Source of the DNA: Solirubrobacterales bacterium
GTDB lineage: Bacteria > Actinomycetota > Thermoleophilia > Solirubrobacterales > Solirubrobacteraceae
Length of the DNA: 35,151 nt
Assembly (NCBI GenBank): GCA_003137075.1
Contig: PLES01000179.1
Span: 1-35,151 of the forward strand
Direction: 5' to 3'
A program made the position numbers and the translations under genes. Shown here piece by piece: positions 15,303 through 22,807 of this stretch. Below the pieces are notes generated by a model. It was given only the letters and a program-made list of their open reading frames with translations, was not told the DNA's origin and made no database searches. Numbering within the stretch: the first letter of the stretch is position 1; the number at the start of each line of letters is the position of its first letter.

Positions 15303-16066
15303 GAGATCAGTGACTGCCCGCCGTCGACGATGATGTCGACGGCGTTGAGGTAGGCGGCGTCGTCTGAGGCGAGGAAAAGTGCGACCGTTGCAACGTCCTT
15401 GGGTACGCCGAGGCGGCCGAGCGGATGGCTGTGCAGCATCTCGTGGACCGGGTGGCCGGGCTCGTCGAGGAAGGGCTCGATCTGCGGCGTCACGATCAGG
15501 CCGGGGCTGATCGAGTTGGCACGGATTCCGTGCTGTGCGCCCGACGCCGCGAGGTGACGGGTCATCGCCAGCACGCCGCCCTTGGCGGCGCCGTGGCCCG
15601 ATTGCTCGATGAAGGTTGCGCCACGGTGGGCGGAGACCGAGGCGGTGTTGATCACGACCCCGCCCCCGCGCGCGATCAGGTGTGGCCACGCGGCCTTGGT
15701 GACCGTGAAGATCAGGTCGAGTTCGTTGTGCAGCGTGAACCGCCAGTCGTCCCAGCTCATCTCCGTGAACGGTCCGACGCGCGGCGCCGAGGCGTTGTTG
15801 TAGAGCACGTCGATACCGCCGGCCAGCTTGGCGACGCCATCGACCCATTCGGCCGCGGCAACGGGGTCGGCGAGGTCGACCGGAGCGGTGCTCTGCATCT
15901 CCCCGCCTGCCGCGCGGATCTCGTGCGCGACCGCCTCGGAGCGCTCGGCGTCGAGGTCGCAGCCGTACACGCTTGCGCCCTCCTGTGCGAATAGGCGCGC
16001 CGCGGCGGCCCCCTGGCCGCCGGCCGTTCCGGTGATCAGCACAACCTTGCCGTCAAGACGTCCCAT
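15299..16066 (-). CDS. SDR family protein with catalytic Tyr replaced by His
   Basis: 255 residues with the standard SDR layout: TGTAGGQGAAAARLFAQEG (about 12-30), CDLDAE, NNASAPRVGPF, and C-terminus YLNAVDIIVDGGQSLIS. In the active-site segment NTASVSAHRGATFIEQSGHGAAKGG the Ser and Lys are present. The residue 13 after the Ser, normally Tyr of YxxxK, is His (HGAAK). This is clear in the DNA, where CAC stands at the codon. Known variants with a changed Tyr are often poor dehydrogenases or have other activities, so a non-redox or altered role is possible. It shares a 1-bp stop/start overlap with the VOC gene and 4 bp with the BBE gene. Confidence 0.87.
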   Translation of the reverse strand: MGRLDGKVVLITGTAGGQGAAAARLFAQEGASVYGCDLDAERSEAVAHEIRAAGGEMQSTAPVDLADPVAAAEWVDGVAKLAGGIDVLYNNASAPRVGPFTEMSWDDWRFTLHNELDLIFTVTKAAWPHLIARGGGVVINTASVSAHRGATFIEQSGHGAAKGGVLAMTRHLAASGAQHGIRANSISPGLIVTPQIEPFLDEPGHPVHEMLHSHPLGRLGVPKDVATVALFLASDDAAYLNAVDIIVDGGQSLIS

Positions 16067-16473
16067 CAGTCACGCTCCACAAGTTCGATGAGGTTGCCCT
16101 CTGGGTCTGCCAAGAATGCGAAGCGGACGCCGGGCTCCGGTGAGGGCGAGGGCGGCACCTTCGTTGTAGCCCCGGCGGCAAGCGCCGCTTCGAAGAGCGG
16201 GCCGATGTCCAGCGCCTTGAACGCGAAGTGCCCGTACCCGCGCCGCCCGATCGCCTCGATCGGGGTCGCGCCCTGCAGCCCCGCGACCGACGCCTCGTGT
16301 TGGAAGAGCTCGAGTCGCATTCCGTTCTCGTGGATCAGCATGAGACCGCGGATCGGGTGCGGAGTCAGCTCAAAGGCGAGCTGGCGACTGAATCCGAAGG
16401 CATCTTCGTAGAACGCCTCGGCGGCGCCGAGGTCGGCCACAGAGAGCCCGACGTGATCAAAACCGATCTCCAT
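16066..16473 (-). CDS. VOC/glyoxalase-fold metalloprotein
   Basis: 135 residues forming the paired beta-alpha-beta-beta-beta units of the vicinal oxygen chelate fold. The four expected metal ligands can be placed: His at 7 (FDHVGLSV), Glu in MRLELFQHE (about 55), His in GYGHFAFKA (about 81) and Glu in NLIELVERD (about 132). This matches glyoxalase I, methylmalonyl-CoA epimerase and related isomerases more than extradiol dioxygenases, which are longer. It is the first gene of the VOC-SDR-BBE operon, with the shared regulatory element 13 bp upstream. The reaction is not known, but isomerisation or C-C bond chemistry on a pathway intermediate is plausible. Confidence 0.88.
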   Translation of the reverse strand: MEIGFDHVGLSVADLGAAEAFYEDAFGFSRQLAFELTPHPIRGLMLIHENGMRLELFQHEASVAGLQGATPIEAIGRRGYGHFAFKALDIGPLFEAALAAGATTKVPPSPSPEPGVRFAFLADPEGNLIELVERD

Positions 16474-16486
16474 CCCGTGGCGAGTA

Positions 16487-16515
16487 TTGCATACAGAAGT
16501 TCATTACGTGTACAG
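16487..16515 (-). promoter_or_regulatory. Shared 29-bp regulatory element, copy 4 (divergent VOC operons)
   Basis: TTGCATACAG (16487-16496) is followed by TACAG ending at 16515, 19 bp further on. It fills most of the 49-bp gap between two divergent VOC genes, 13 bp from one start and 7 bp from the other GTG. Both operons are therefore probably controlled together. TACAGT at 16511-16516 could also be a -10 box for the rightward gene, giving an almost leaderless message. Confidence 0.75.
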
Positions 16516-16522
16516 TTTGGGC

Positions 16523-17053
16523 GTGCCTTCGTTGCCGCCAATTCACCACGTCGGTTACGTCGTTGAGGACCTTCGCAGCGGCGTTGAGCGGTTTGCCAAG
16601 GACTTTGGCGCCGGACCCTTCTTCGGGATGGAGCACATGGTCTTTGACGAGGTCACCTACCGCGGCGTGGCGGCCGTCTACGACCACTCCTCGGCGTTCG
16701 GGTGCTGGGGTCCGATCCTGGTTGAAGTGACCCAGGTCCACGACGCCCAGCCGGCCGCTTTCCGCGAGACGCTGGTCGCTCCTGGCACGGGGCTCGGCCA
16801 TATCGGCGTGCTGACGCCATCACTTTCGCAAGAGACGGAGCGCCTTGAGGCGCTGGGGCTGACCGCGTTTCACACCGGCAGGACCGGACCGGCGTCGGCC
16901 GTCTGGTTTGAGGGCGGGCCGCTCTTCGGACACCCGATCGAGGTCTTGCAGGAACGCGATGAGATCCTCGGCTTCTACGCGATGGTGCGCGCAGCGGCGA
17001 TCGGCTGGGATGGCAGCGAGCCGCTGCGGATCATGACCGGCCCGCCTGAATGA
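16523..17053 (+). CDS. VOC/glyoxalase-fold metalloprotein, second type
   Basis: 176 residues from the GTG at 16523 (VPSLPPIHHVGYVVEDLRSG); a TTG further upstream lies within the regulatory element. The protein looks like the Glyoxalase_4 group. Candidate metal ligands are His in IHHVGYVV, Glu in PILVEVTQ, His in GLGHIGVLT and Glu in HPIEVLQER. It differs clearly from the 135-residue VOC protein on the other side of the promoter. It starts a three-gene operon with a flavoprotein and dienelactone hydrolase, overlapping the next gene by 4 bp (ATGA). Epimerase or lyase chemistry is possible; the substrate is unknown. Confidence 0.87.
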   Translation: MPSLPPIHHVGYVVEDLRSGVERFAKDFGAGPFFGMEHMVFDEVTYRGVAAVYDHSSAFGCWGPILVEVTQVHDAQPAAFRETLVAPGTGLGHIGVLTPSLSQETERLEALGLTAFHTGRTGPASAVWFEGGPLFGHPIEVLQERDEILGFYAMVRAAAIGWDGSEPLRIMTGPPE

Positions 17054-18501
17054 GCTTGCCGGAGGAAGTTGACGTACTGGTCGTGGGCTTCGGCGCTGCC
17101 GGCGCCGCCGCGGCGATCACCGCGCACGACGCGGGCGCAACCGTCGCCGTGCTTGAGAAGGCATCGCTGGGCGGCGGCAACTGCCTCCACTCCGGCGGCT
17201 TCCTCTTTGAGGTCGACGGCCCCGGCGCGATCGACCACCTCGACGCGCTCTGCTTCGGTAAGACCGACCGCTCGGTGTTGAGCGCCTACGCCGACGGGCT
17301 GCCCGAGGTCTCGCCGTTTCTGAACTCGCTCGGCGGCGCCACCGCGGCGGTCGAGATCGGCGCCTTCGGCGGCATGCTGCCGTCCTGGCCGAACTTTCCC
17401 GGAGCCGGTCACGCCCGCTACCGGCAGTTCACGCCGGCCGACAAGCGTGAGCGTCCGGGCATCGGGCTCTGGCGGCTGCTGCAGCACGCGGTCTGCGACC
17501 GCGACATCCCGGTGGCGTTTGACGCGCCCGCGCTGGAACTGAAGTTCGATCAGCAGCGGCGGGTCGTTGGTGTGGTCGTTGAATGCGGTGGCGCTGCCCG
17601 CGAGGTCGGGGTCCGCGGCGGCGTGGTACTGGCCAGCGGCGGCTTCGAGGCCGACCAGGAACTCTGCGACACCTACCTGCCGCTGTCGGTGGTCTCCGTC
17701 GGCCATCAGGCGAACACCGGCGACACGCTGGCGCTGACCGCGCAGGCGGGCGCCGCGCTCTGGCACATGAGCGCGTTCTTCGGCTGGCTCTCATTCGTTC
17801 ACCCCGAGTACCCGGCCGCGTTCACGCTCGACGTGCACGCGCCGAGCTTCATCTACCTCGACGGCGACGGGCGCCGGTTCGCCGACGAGACCGGCTGGGA
17901 GGTCCACGACAAGGTGCGCTCGGTGACCGCCTACATGCCGCGGCGCGAGAACCGGCCGCAGATGCCCGGCTGGATCGTGTTCGATGAGGCCGCGCGTAAG
18001 GCCGGACCGCTGCACGGGATCGTCGGCAGCCCCAACGGCTACGAGTGGAGCGCTGACAACTCGGCTGAGGTGCAGGCCGGCTGGATCCACCGCGCTGAGA
18101 ACTCGGCCGAACTCGCGGCGGCCACCGGGCTCGCTCCGGCGATCCTGCGGCGCACGCTCGCTGACTACGCCGCCTCGGTCTCAGAGAGGCGCGACGAGCT
18201 CTTTGGCCGCGCACCGGCAACACTCGCGCCGCTGGTGGCGCCGCTCTACGCGATTCAGATGTGGCCGGGCGTCGCAACGGCGTCGGGCGGCCCGCGGCGC
18301 GACGCCTTGGCGCGGGTCCTGCGCCCCGGCGGCGAGCCGGTTCCAGGGCTGTTCGCGGCCGGCGCCGCCGGATCTATCTGGGGCCATCTGACCGAACACG
18401 GCGGCGGCCTCACCGACGCGATCGTCTTTGGCCGGATCGCCGGGGAGCAGGCCGCGCATGCGGCGCGGCCGGCGCTGAGCACACAACAGGAGGCTGTATG
18501 A
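17050..18501 (+). CDS. FAD-binding dehydrogenase (fumarate reductase/3-ketosteroid-delta1-dehydrogenase-like)
   Basis: 483 residues of the FAD_binding_2 family. The N-terminal motif VDVLVVGFGAAGAAAAITAHDAG (about 6-28) is followed by LEKASLGGGNCLHSGGF. VVLASGGFEAD lies at about 193-203. The C-terminal GLFAAGAAGSIWGHLTEHGGGLTDAIVFGRIAGEQAA is diagnostic. Members reduce or introduce an alpha-beta double bond next to a carbonyl, as in fumarate reductase, urocanate reductase and KstD. There is no secretion signal and no flavocytochrome domain, so it is a cytoplasmic enzyme. It overlaps both neighbours by 4 bp and so is tightly coupled to the VOC and dienelactone hydrolase genes. In the pathway it might dehydrogenate a ring or reduce an enone; the direction is not known. 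Confidence 0.9.
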   Translation: MSLPEEVDVLVVGFGAAGAAAAITAHDAGATVAVLEKASLGGGNCLHSGGFLFEVDGPGAIDHLDALCFGKTDRSVLSAYADGLPEVSPFLNSLGGATAAVEIGAFGGMLPSWPNFPGAGHARYRQFTPADKRERPGIGLWRLLQHAVCDRDIPVAFDAPALELKFDQQRRVVGVVVECGGAAREVGVRGGVVLASGGFEADQELCDTYLPLSVVSVGHQANTGDTLALTAQAGAALWHMSAFFGWLSFVHPEYPAAFTLDVHAPSFIYLDGDGRRFADETGWEVHDKVRSVTAYMPRRENRPQMPGWIVFDEAARKAGPLHGIVGSPNGYEWSADNSAEVQAGWIHRAENSAELAAATGLAPAILRRTLADYAASVSERRDELFGRAPATLAPLVAPLYAIQMWPGVATASGGPRRDALARVLRPGGEPVPGLFAAGAAGSIWGHLTEHGGGLTDAIVFGRIAGEQAAHAARPALSTQQEAV

Positions 18502-19238
18502 ACCCCACCGTGATTGAAGTCCAGACGCCGCGCGGCACGATGCCCGTGCATCTGCACCAGCCGGAAGGCGATGGGCCGTTCCCGCTGGTGGTGCTGTACA
18601 TGGACGGTCCCGGGATCAGGCCGGCGCTGCACGGCCACGCCGAACGCCTGGCGCACGCCGGTTACGCGGTCGCGATGCCCGACCTCTACTACGCGTTCGA
18701 TCCGGCCGACAAGCCCGATGTCGACAAGCTCGCGGCCGGCGAGGGCGCGGAGTTCGGGCGCATGGGCGCGATCGTCGCGCGCGTCAACGACGCCGAGGTG
18801 CTGGCCGACACGCGCCTGATGCTCGAGGCGCTGCCCGGCGCGGACCAGCCGTGGGGCTGCGTCGGCTTCTGCATGGGCGGGCGGTTTGGGCTGCGGGCCG
18901 CCGAGGCTTTTGCGCAGGAGGTCGCCGTCGCTTCGCTGCTGCACCCCTCGCAGCTCGTCACCGACCGGGCCGACTCGCCGCACCTGGCGCTCGGTGCCGT
19001 CGATGCGTCGCTCTACCTCGGCTTCGGGGAGAACGACCACGTGACGCCGCTCTCGGTGATCCCGCCGCTGCGCGAGCAGCTGGAGGAACATGCAATCTCT
19101 TATCGGATCGAGGTCATCCCCGACGCCGATCACGGCTTCACGATGCCCGGCCTGCCGGCCTACAACGAGACCGCCGCCGAGCTGGCATGGACCGGAACGC
19201 TCGCGGCGCTCGCGGAAGCGCTGCCGGCGGGCGGTTGA
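18498..19238 (+). CDS. Dienelactone hydrolase family protein
   Basis: 246 residues from the ATG at 18498, preceded by AGGAGG at 18488-18493. The extended frame upstream lies inside the flavoprotein gene and is not coding. The alpha/beta hydrolase has the family nucleophile Cys125 in GFCMGGR, with Asp180 in GFGEND and His212 in DADHGF completing the Cys-Asp-His triad of dienelactone hydrolase. It would open a lactone such as an enol-lactone of the pathway, giving an oxo acid. Its presence supports a lactone intermediate, perhaps formed by the BBE oxidase or flavoprotein. It is the last gene of the VOC-flavoprotein-DLH operon. Confidence 0.92.
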   Translation: MNPTVIEVQTPRGTMPVHLHQPEGDGPFPLVVLYMDGPGIRPALHGHAERLAHAGYAVAMPDLYYAFDPADKPDVDKLAAGEGAEFGRMGAIVARVNDAEVLADTRLMLEALPGADQPWGCVGFCMGGRFGLRAAEAFAQEVAVASLLHPSQLVTDRADSPHLALGAVDASLYLGFGENDHVTPLSVIPPLREQLEEHAISYRIEVIPDADHGFTMPGLPAYNETAAELAWTGTLAALAEALPAGG

Positions 19239-19313
19239 GCCCCAGCAGCCCAGCGCAGGCTGCCCACGCGTGGTCGTTTACACCGCGCGTGGCGATTCGG
19301 CCACACGGAGCGG

Positions 19314-19420
19314 ACAACTCCTACCGCCAGTCGCGCTCGCCGGGATCGTTCGGGGTTGTGCCGCTGTAGGCCTACCAACTCCGAACCGCTCGCCTCACGC
19401 CGGCAAACGGTAGGAGTTGT
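19314..19420. repeat. Inverted repeat spanning a convergent intergenic region
   Basis: ACAACTCCTACCG at 19314-19326 has a perfect 13-bp inverted copy, CGGTAGGAGTTGT, at 19408-19420, with 81 bp between. GTAGGCCTAC, a perfect 10-bp palindrome, lies inside. The whole sits in the 230-bp gap between the dienelactone hydrolase stop and the convergent alcohol dehydrogenase stop. The gap holds no other gene. It may fold into a large structure at transcript ends or be the remains of a small mobile element. Confidence 0.6.
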
Positions 19421-19468
19421 GCGGGCCAGGACGGCGCTCGCGTTCGGCGCTGGTGGGCTTCTCGCGAG

Positions 19469-20575
19469 CTAGGCGAAGCTGATCACGCTGCGGATCCCGT
19501 CCTGGGCCTCCATCAGCTCAAAGGCGCGATTGACGTCGCGCAGCGACAGGCGGTGCGAGATGAACGGCTCGACGTCGATCTCCCCGGCGAGATAGCGGTT
19601 CACGAGCTCCGGGACCTGGTCGCGGCCGCGCAGGCCGCCGAACGAGGAGCCGGCGATCCGCCGGCCCTGGATCAGCCAGCGCGGGATTACGTCGAGCGTC
19701 TCACCCTTGCCGGCGACCCCGGCGACGGTGCAGAGCCCCCAGCCCATCCGCGCCGACTCCACGGCTTGACGCATGACGTCGACCCGGCCGGTCGCTTCAA
19801 AGGTGTAGTCGGCGCCGAAGCCGCGGGTCTCGGCCAGGATCCGTTCGACGATCTCAGGGCCCGCCAGCCAGGTGTCAGTTGCGCCCTGCCCGACGGCCAA
19901 CTCGAGGCGGTCCGGCGAGAGGTCGACGCAGATGATGCGGCCGGCGCCCTGCAGCCTGCAGCCCGCAACCGCGCCGAGCCCGACCATGCCGGCGCCGAAC
20001 ACCACACAGGTCGCGCCGCGCCTGACCCCGGCGGTGTACATCGCGGCGCCGAGCCCGGTCGAGAGGCCGCAGGCGAAGAGGCAGGCGGCCTCGAGCGGCG
20101 CTTCCGGGTTGACCTTTGCGAGCGCGATCTCCGGCATCACGGTGTACTCGGCGAAGGTCGAGGTGCCCATGAAATGCCTGATCGGTTCGCCGTCGCGAGA
20201 GAGGCGCGTGGTGCCGTCCGGCAGGTATCCGAGGTTCTGCTGCGCACGGATCGCCAGGCAGAGGTTGGTCTGGCCGCTGAGGCAGTGCTCGCACTCGCGG
20301 CACTGCGGCGAGAACAGCGTGACGACGTGATCGCCGACCTTCAAAGACTCAACTGCGGGACCGACCGCCTCGACGACGCCCGCGCCCTCATGCCCGAGCA
20401 CGGTCGGCGCGTAGCCCGACGGGTCGACCCCTGACGCCGTGTAGAGGTCGGTATGGCAGACGCCACACGCGACCAGCCTGACCAGCACCTCGCCGGCCTT
20501 CGGTTCGTCCAGATCGACATCTGTGATCACCAACGGCTCACCGAACTGCTCGAGCACTGCGGCCGTCATCCGCAC
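19469..20575 (-). CDS. Zinc-dependent alcohol dehydrogenase, class III-like
   Basis: 368 residues of the medium-chain family. The catalytic zinc ligands are Cys40 (CGVCHTD), His62 (GHEGAG) and Cys169 (FACGLSTG). The structural zinc loop is C92-x2-C95-x2-C98-x7-C106. The coenzyme motif VVFGAGMVGLGAVAG is near 190-205. The sequence resembles S-(hydroxymethyl)glutathione dehydrogenase and benzyl-alcohol dehydrogenase relatives. It could oxidise an aromatic alcohol or detoxify formaldehyde; without thiol-cofactor genes nearby I cannot choose. It lies 86 bp after the transporter permease gene on the same strand and could belong to the same transcript. Confidence 0.9.
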   Translation of the reverse strand: MRMTAAVLEQFGEPLVITDVDLDEPKAGEVLVRLVACGVCHTDLYTASGVDPSGYAPTVLGHEGAGVVEAVGPAVESLKVGDHVVTLFSPQCRECEHCLSGQTNLCLAIRAQQNLGYLPDGTTRLSRDGEPIRHFMGTSTFAEYTVMPEIALAKVNPEAPLEAACLFACGLSTGLGAAMYTAGVRRGATCVVFGAGMVGLGAVAGCRLQGAGRIICVDLSPDRLELAVGQGATDTWLAGPEIVERILAETRGFGADYTFEATGRVDVMRQAVESARMGWGLCTVAGVAGKGETLDVIPRWLIQGRRIAGSSFGGLRGRDQVPELVNRYLAGEIDVEPFISHRLSLRDVNRAFELMEAQDGIRSVISFA

Positions 20576-20661
20576 GCCGGCGCCTCCTCTCGCGTCTTGC
20601 TTCGCAGCGACTCTAAGCCGTTAGACGGCGGACTCCGCGCGATCCGTGGCCTGCGACGCGC

Positions 20662-22719
20662 TCAGACGTGGTGGGGCTGCTCGACCGCGGGCCTGGCTTC
20701 GGCCGGCTGCTCTGACTCAGCGGCGGGCGTTTTAGTCGTGACGGTCCCGTGGATGCGTGCGACGACCGCGTCCTGCAGCTTGAAGTACAAGACCGCCGGA
20801 CCCTTGCCGGTGGTGGTGCTCATGACGCCGTCCGGGTTGGCGATCGCCGTGACGATCAGCGCCAGGCCGGCGACGATCGTCTGGTACTTGCCGATGCCGA
20901 AGCGCTCGTCCAGGAAGGTCACAGCCAGCCCAATCGAGGACATCATGATCCCGGCGAAGACAGCGCCCGAGATGCGGCCGATGCCGGCCACATAGACCAC
21001 CGCCAGCAGGCCGAGCGAGGCGAAGGTCGCAAAGCCGTCGGCGGTGAGCGTGCCCTGCTGGTAGCCGGTCAGCGCGCCACCGATGCCGGCGATGAAAGCG
21101 GCGATCCCGAAGGCCATCAGCTTCGCCTGGGGAACGTTGATGCCGACCGACGCGGCCGCGCGTTCGTTCGAGCGCACAGCAAGCAGCATGCGTCCGGCGG
21201 CGCCGCGGCGCAGGCGCGCTACCAGCAGGCCCATCAGGATCACGACGACCAGCACCATGATCCCGAAGATCAGGCGTGGATAGTCATGGCCCTCAGCGAT
21301 CGAGAGATCGATGCCGAGCAGGTGCGGGGGCTTGATCGGCAGACCGACAAGCCCGCCCGCGAAGCCCTGGCTGTTGAAGATCAGCGCGTCGGCCGTGAAG
21401 GCGGCGCCCAGGGTCACGACTGCGAGGTTGACCCCCCGCAACCGTAGCGCCGGCAACCCCACGAGGATCCCAACCGGCACCGCACAGAGGCCGGCGAGGA
21501 TCAGAGAGAACGGGAAGCCAAGACCCCAGCCGTGCGAGATGTGACCGAGCATGAAGCCGCCGACACCGGCGAAGGTCATCTGCGCCAGCGAGACCTGGCC
21601 GACGTAACCGGTCAGCAGCACCAGCGAGAGCGCGATGCAGACCACCGTCAGCGACGAGATGAAGGCGTTGCGCAGCGACCCCTGCAGCAGCAGCATGATC
21701 AGCGTTCCGGCGATCAGGCAGAAGGCCGCGCTTGCCATTGGGTTCTTTGGCCGCGCGACCGACGGGTTGCGCTGCGTCATCGCCTCGCCGCGGGCCAGCA
21801 GGCTGCGAGCGCGGGTGGTCATCGTCAGGATGATCAGGATGAACGGCAGCGCGTCGGGAATGTCGCCGTGCGGGAACCAGGTCCACTGGGACTGGAACTT
21901 GATGATCTCCGACTGGCCCATCCCGAGCAGGATGCCCGCCAGTGCCACCAGCCAGAACGAGCGGAAACCGCCGACCAGCGCGACCCCGAGGGCGGGCACG
22001 ATGAAGAGCGTGTATGAGGTCGGATCGAGGTTCGCGACCGGGGCGATCAGGATCCCGGCGGCGCCCGCCAAAACGGTCGCGATCACGTAGTTGATGGCGG
22101 CGACACGGTTGGCCGAGATCCCGATCAGGGCAGCACCGCGATCGTTTTCAGCGCCGGCCTGTGTGGCGAGCCCGAAGCGCGTGAAGCGGTAGATCAGCCA
22201 GAGTGCGATGGCCAGCACGACCACGATGCCGGTGAAGAAGATCCGGTCAGAGGGGAAGGTGAGGCTGCCGATCGTGATCGGTGTGGTCGGCAGGATCGGC
22301 GGCGTGGTCTGCGAGGTGGTGCCGAAGTTGAGCACGCCGATCGCTTCGAAGGTGAGCATCACGCCGACGGAGGCGGCGATTCTGGTCAGCGGCGCCGCGA
22401 ATCGCAGCGGCCGGTAGATCAGGAAGTAAAGGACCGCGCCGAGCAGAGCCGCATAGACGAGCGAGATCACGATCGCCAGCGTTGTATCGATGCCGGTGGA
22501 GCTGATCCTGATGTGGTCTGGCACAACGATCAACGGCAGCGGCAGGACGCCTTGCGAACGCAGGTTCACAAAGACGTAGGCGATGAACATCGCCACTGCG
22601 CCGTGGGCGAAGTCGACAACGCCGCCGCTGCGGTACTTGAGCACCAGGCCCAAGCCGAGAATCGCGAAGGTGGCACCGGAGCCGAGGCCGAGGATCAGGA
22701 AGAGTAGGTAACTGGACAT
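20662..22719 (-). CDS. Fused LivH-LivM branched-chain-type ABC transporter permease
   Basis: 685 residues joining two permeases normally encoded by separate genes. The LivH half (1-about 290) starts MSSYLLFLILGLGSGATFAILGLGLVLKYRSGGVVDFAHGA and ends around GMGQSEIIKF. The LivM half (about 325-650) starts near NPMASAAFCLIAG and has LLTGYVGQVSLAQMTFAGVGG and GLPALRLRGVNLAVVTLGAAF. At least fifteen hydrophobic segments are visible. It forms the membrane channel with the ATPases LivG and LivF and the binding protein encoded upstream. The family imports amino acids but also aromatic acids, which would suit the catabolic surroundings. A stable GC-rich stem separates it from the binding-protein gene. 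The C-terminal 50 residues are a hydrophilic tail. Confidence 0.92.
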   Translation of the reverse strand: MSSYLLFLILGLGSGATFAILGLGLVLKYRSGGVVDFAHGAVAMFIAYVFVNLRSQGVLPLPLIVVPDHIRISSTGIDTTLAIVISLVYAALLGAVLYFLIYRPLRFAAPLTRIAASVGVMLTFEAIGVLNFGTTSQTTPPILPTTPITIGSLTFPSDRIFFTGIVVVLAIALWLIYRFTRFGLATQAGAENDRGAALIGISANRVAAINYVIATVLAGAAGILIAPVANLDPTSYTLFIVPALGVALVGGFRSFWLVALAGILLGMGQSEIIKFQSQWTWFPHGDIPDALPFILIILTMTTRARSLLARGEAMTQRNPSVARPKNPMASAAFCLIAGTLIMLLLQGSLRNAFISSLTVVCIALSLVLLTGYVGQVSLAQMTFAGVGGFMLGHISHGWGLGFPFSLILAGLCAVPVGILVGLPALRLRGVNLAVVTLGAAFTADALIFNSQGFAGGLVGLPIKPPHLLGIDLSIAEGHDYPRLIFGIMVLVVVILMGLLVARLRRGAAGRMLLAVRSNERAAASVGINVPQAKLMAFGIAAFIAGIGGALTGYQQGTLTADGFATFASLGLLAVVYVAGIGRISGAVFAGIMMSSIGLAVTFLDERFGIGKYQTIVAGLALIVTAIANPDGVMSTTTGKGPAVLYFKLQDAVVARIHGTVTTKTPAAESEQPAEARPAVEQPHHV

Positions 22720-22762
22720 GCGTTTCTGAGACTGATGGAAGTCGCGACTTTAAGCCCGCGAT

Positions 22763-22790
22763 GTGAGCCCGCCCAGCGGGGCGGGCTCAC
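22763..22790 (-). terminator. GC-rich hairpin between the binding-protein and permease genes
   Basis: GTGAGCCCGCCC at 22763-22774 pairs perfectly with GGGCGGGCTCAC at 22779-22790 around the loop AGCG. It lies 17 bp after the binding-protein stop and 43 bp before the permease ATG. Within transporter operons such stems usually stabilise the binding-protein message or partly terminate transcription, allowing excess binding protein. No T-run follows, so full termination is unlikely. Confidence 0.75.
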
Positions 22791-22807
22791 AGTCGCTTGC
22801 TCAGTGG

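Noticed and set aside
15303-15848. N-terminal extension of the BBE gene
   Set aside because: The extension is an Arg-rich frame within the SDR gene; the GTG at 15302 overlaps the SDR stop in the usual coupled way.
18261-18497. Upstream extension of the dienelactone hydrolase
   Set aside because: It lies in the flavoprotein gene and lacks family similarity; AGGAGG stands right before the ATG at 18498.
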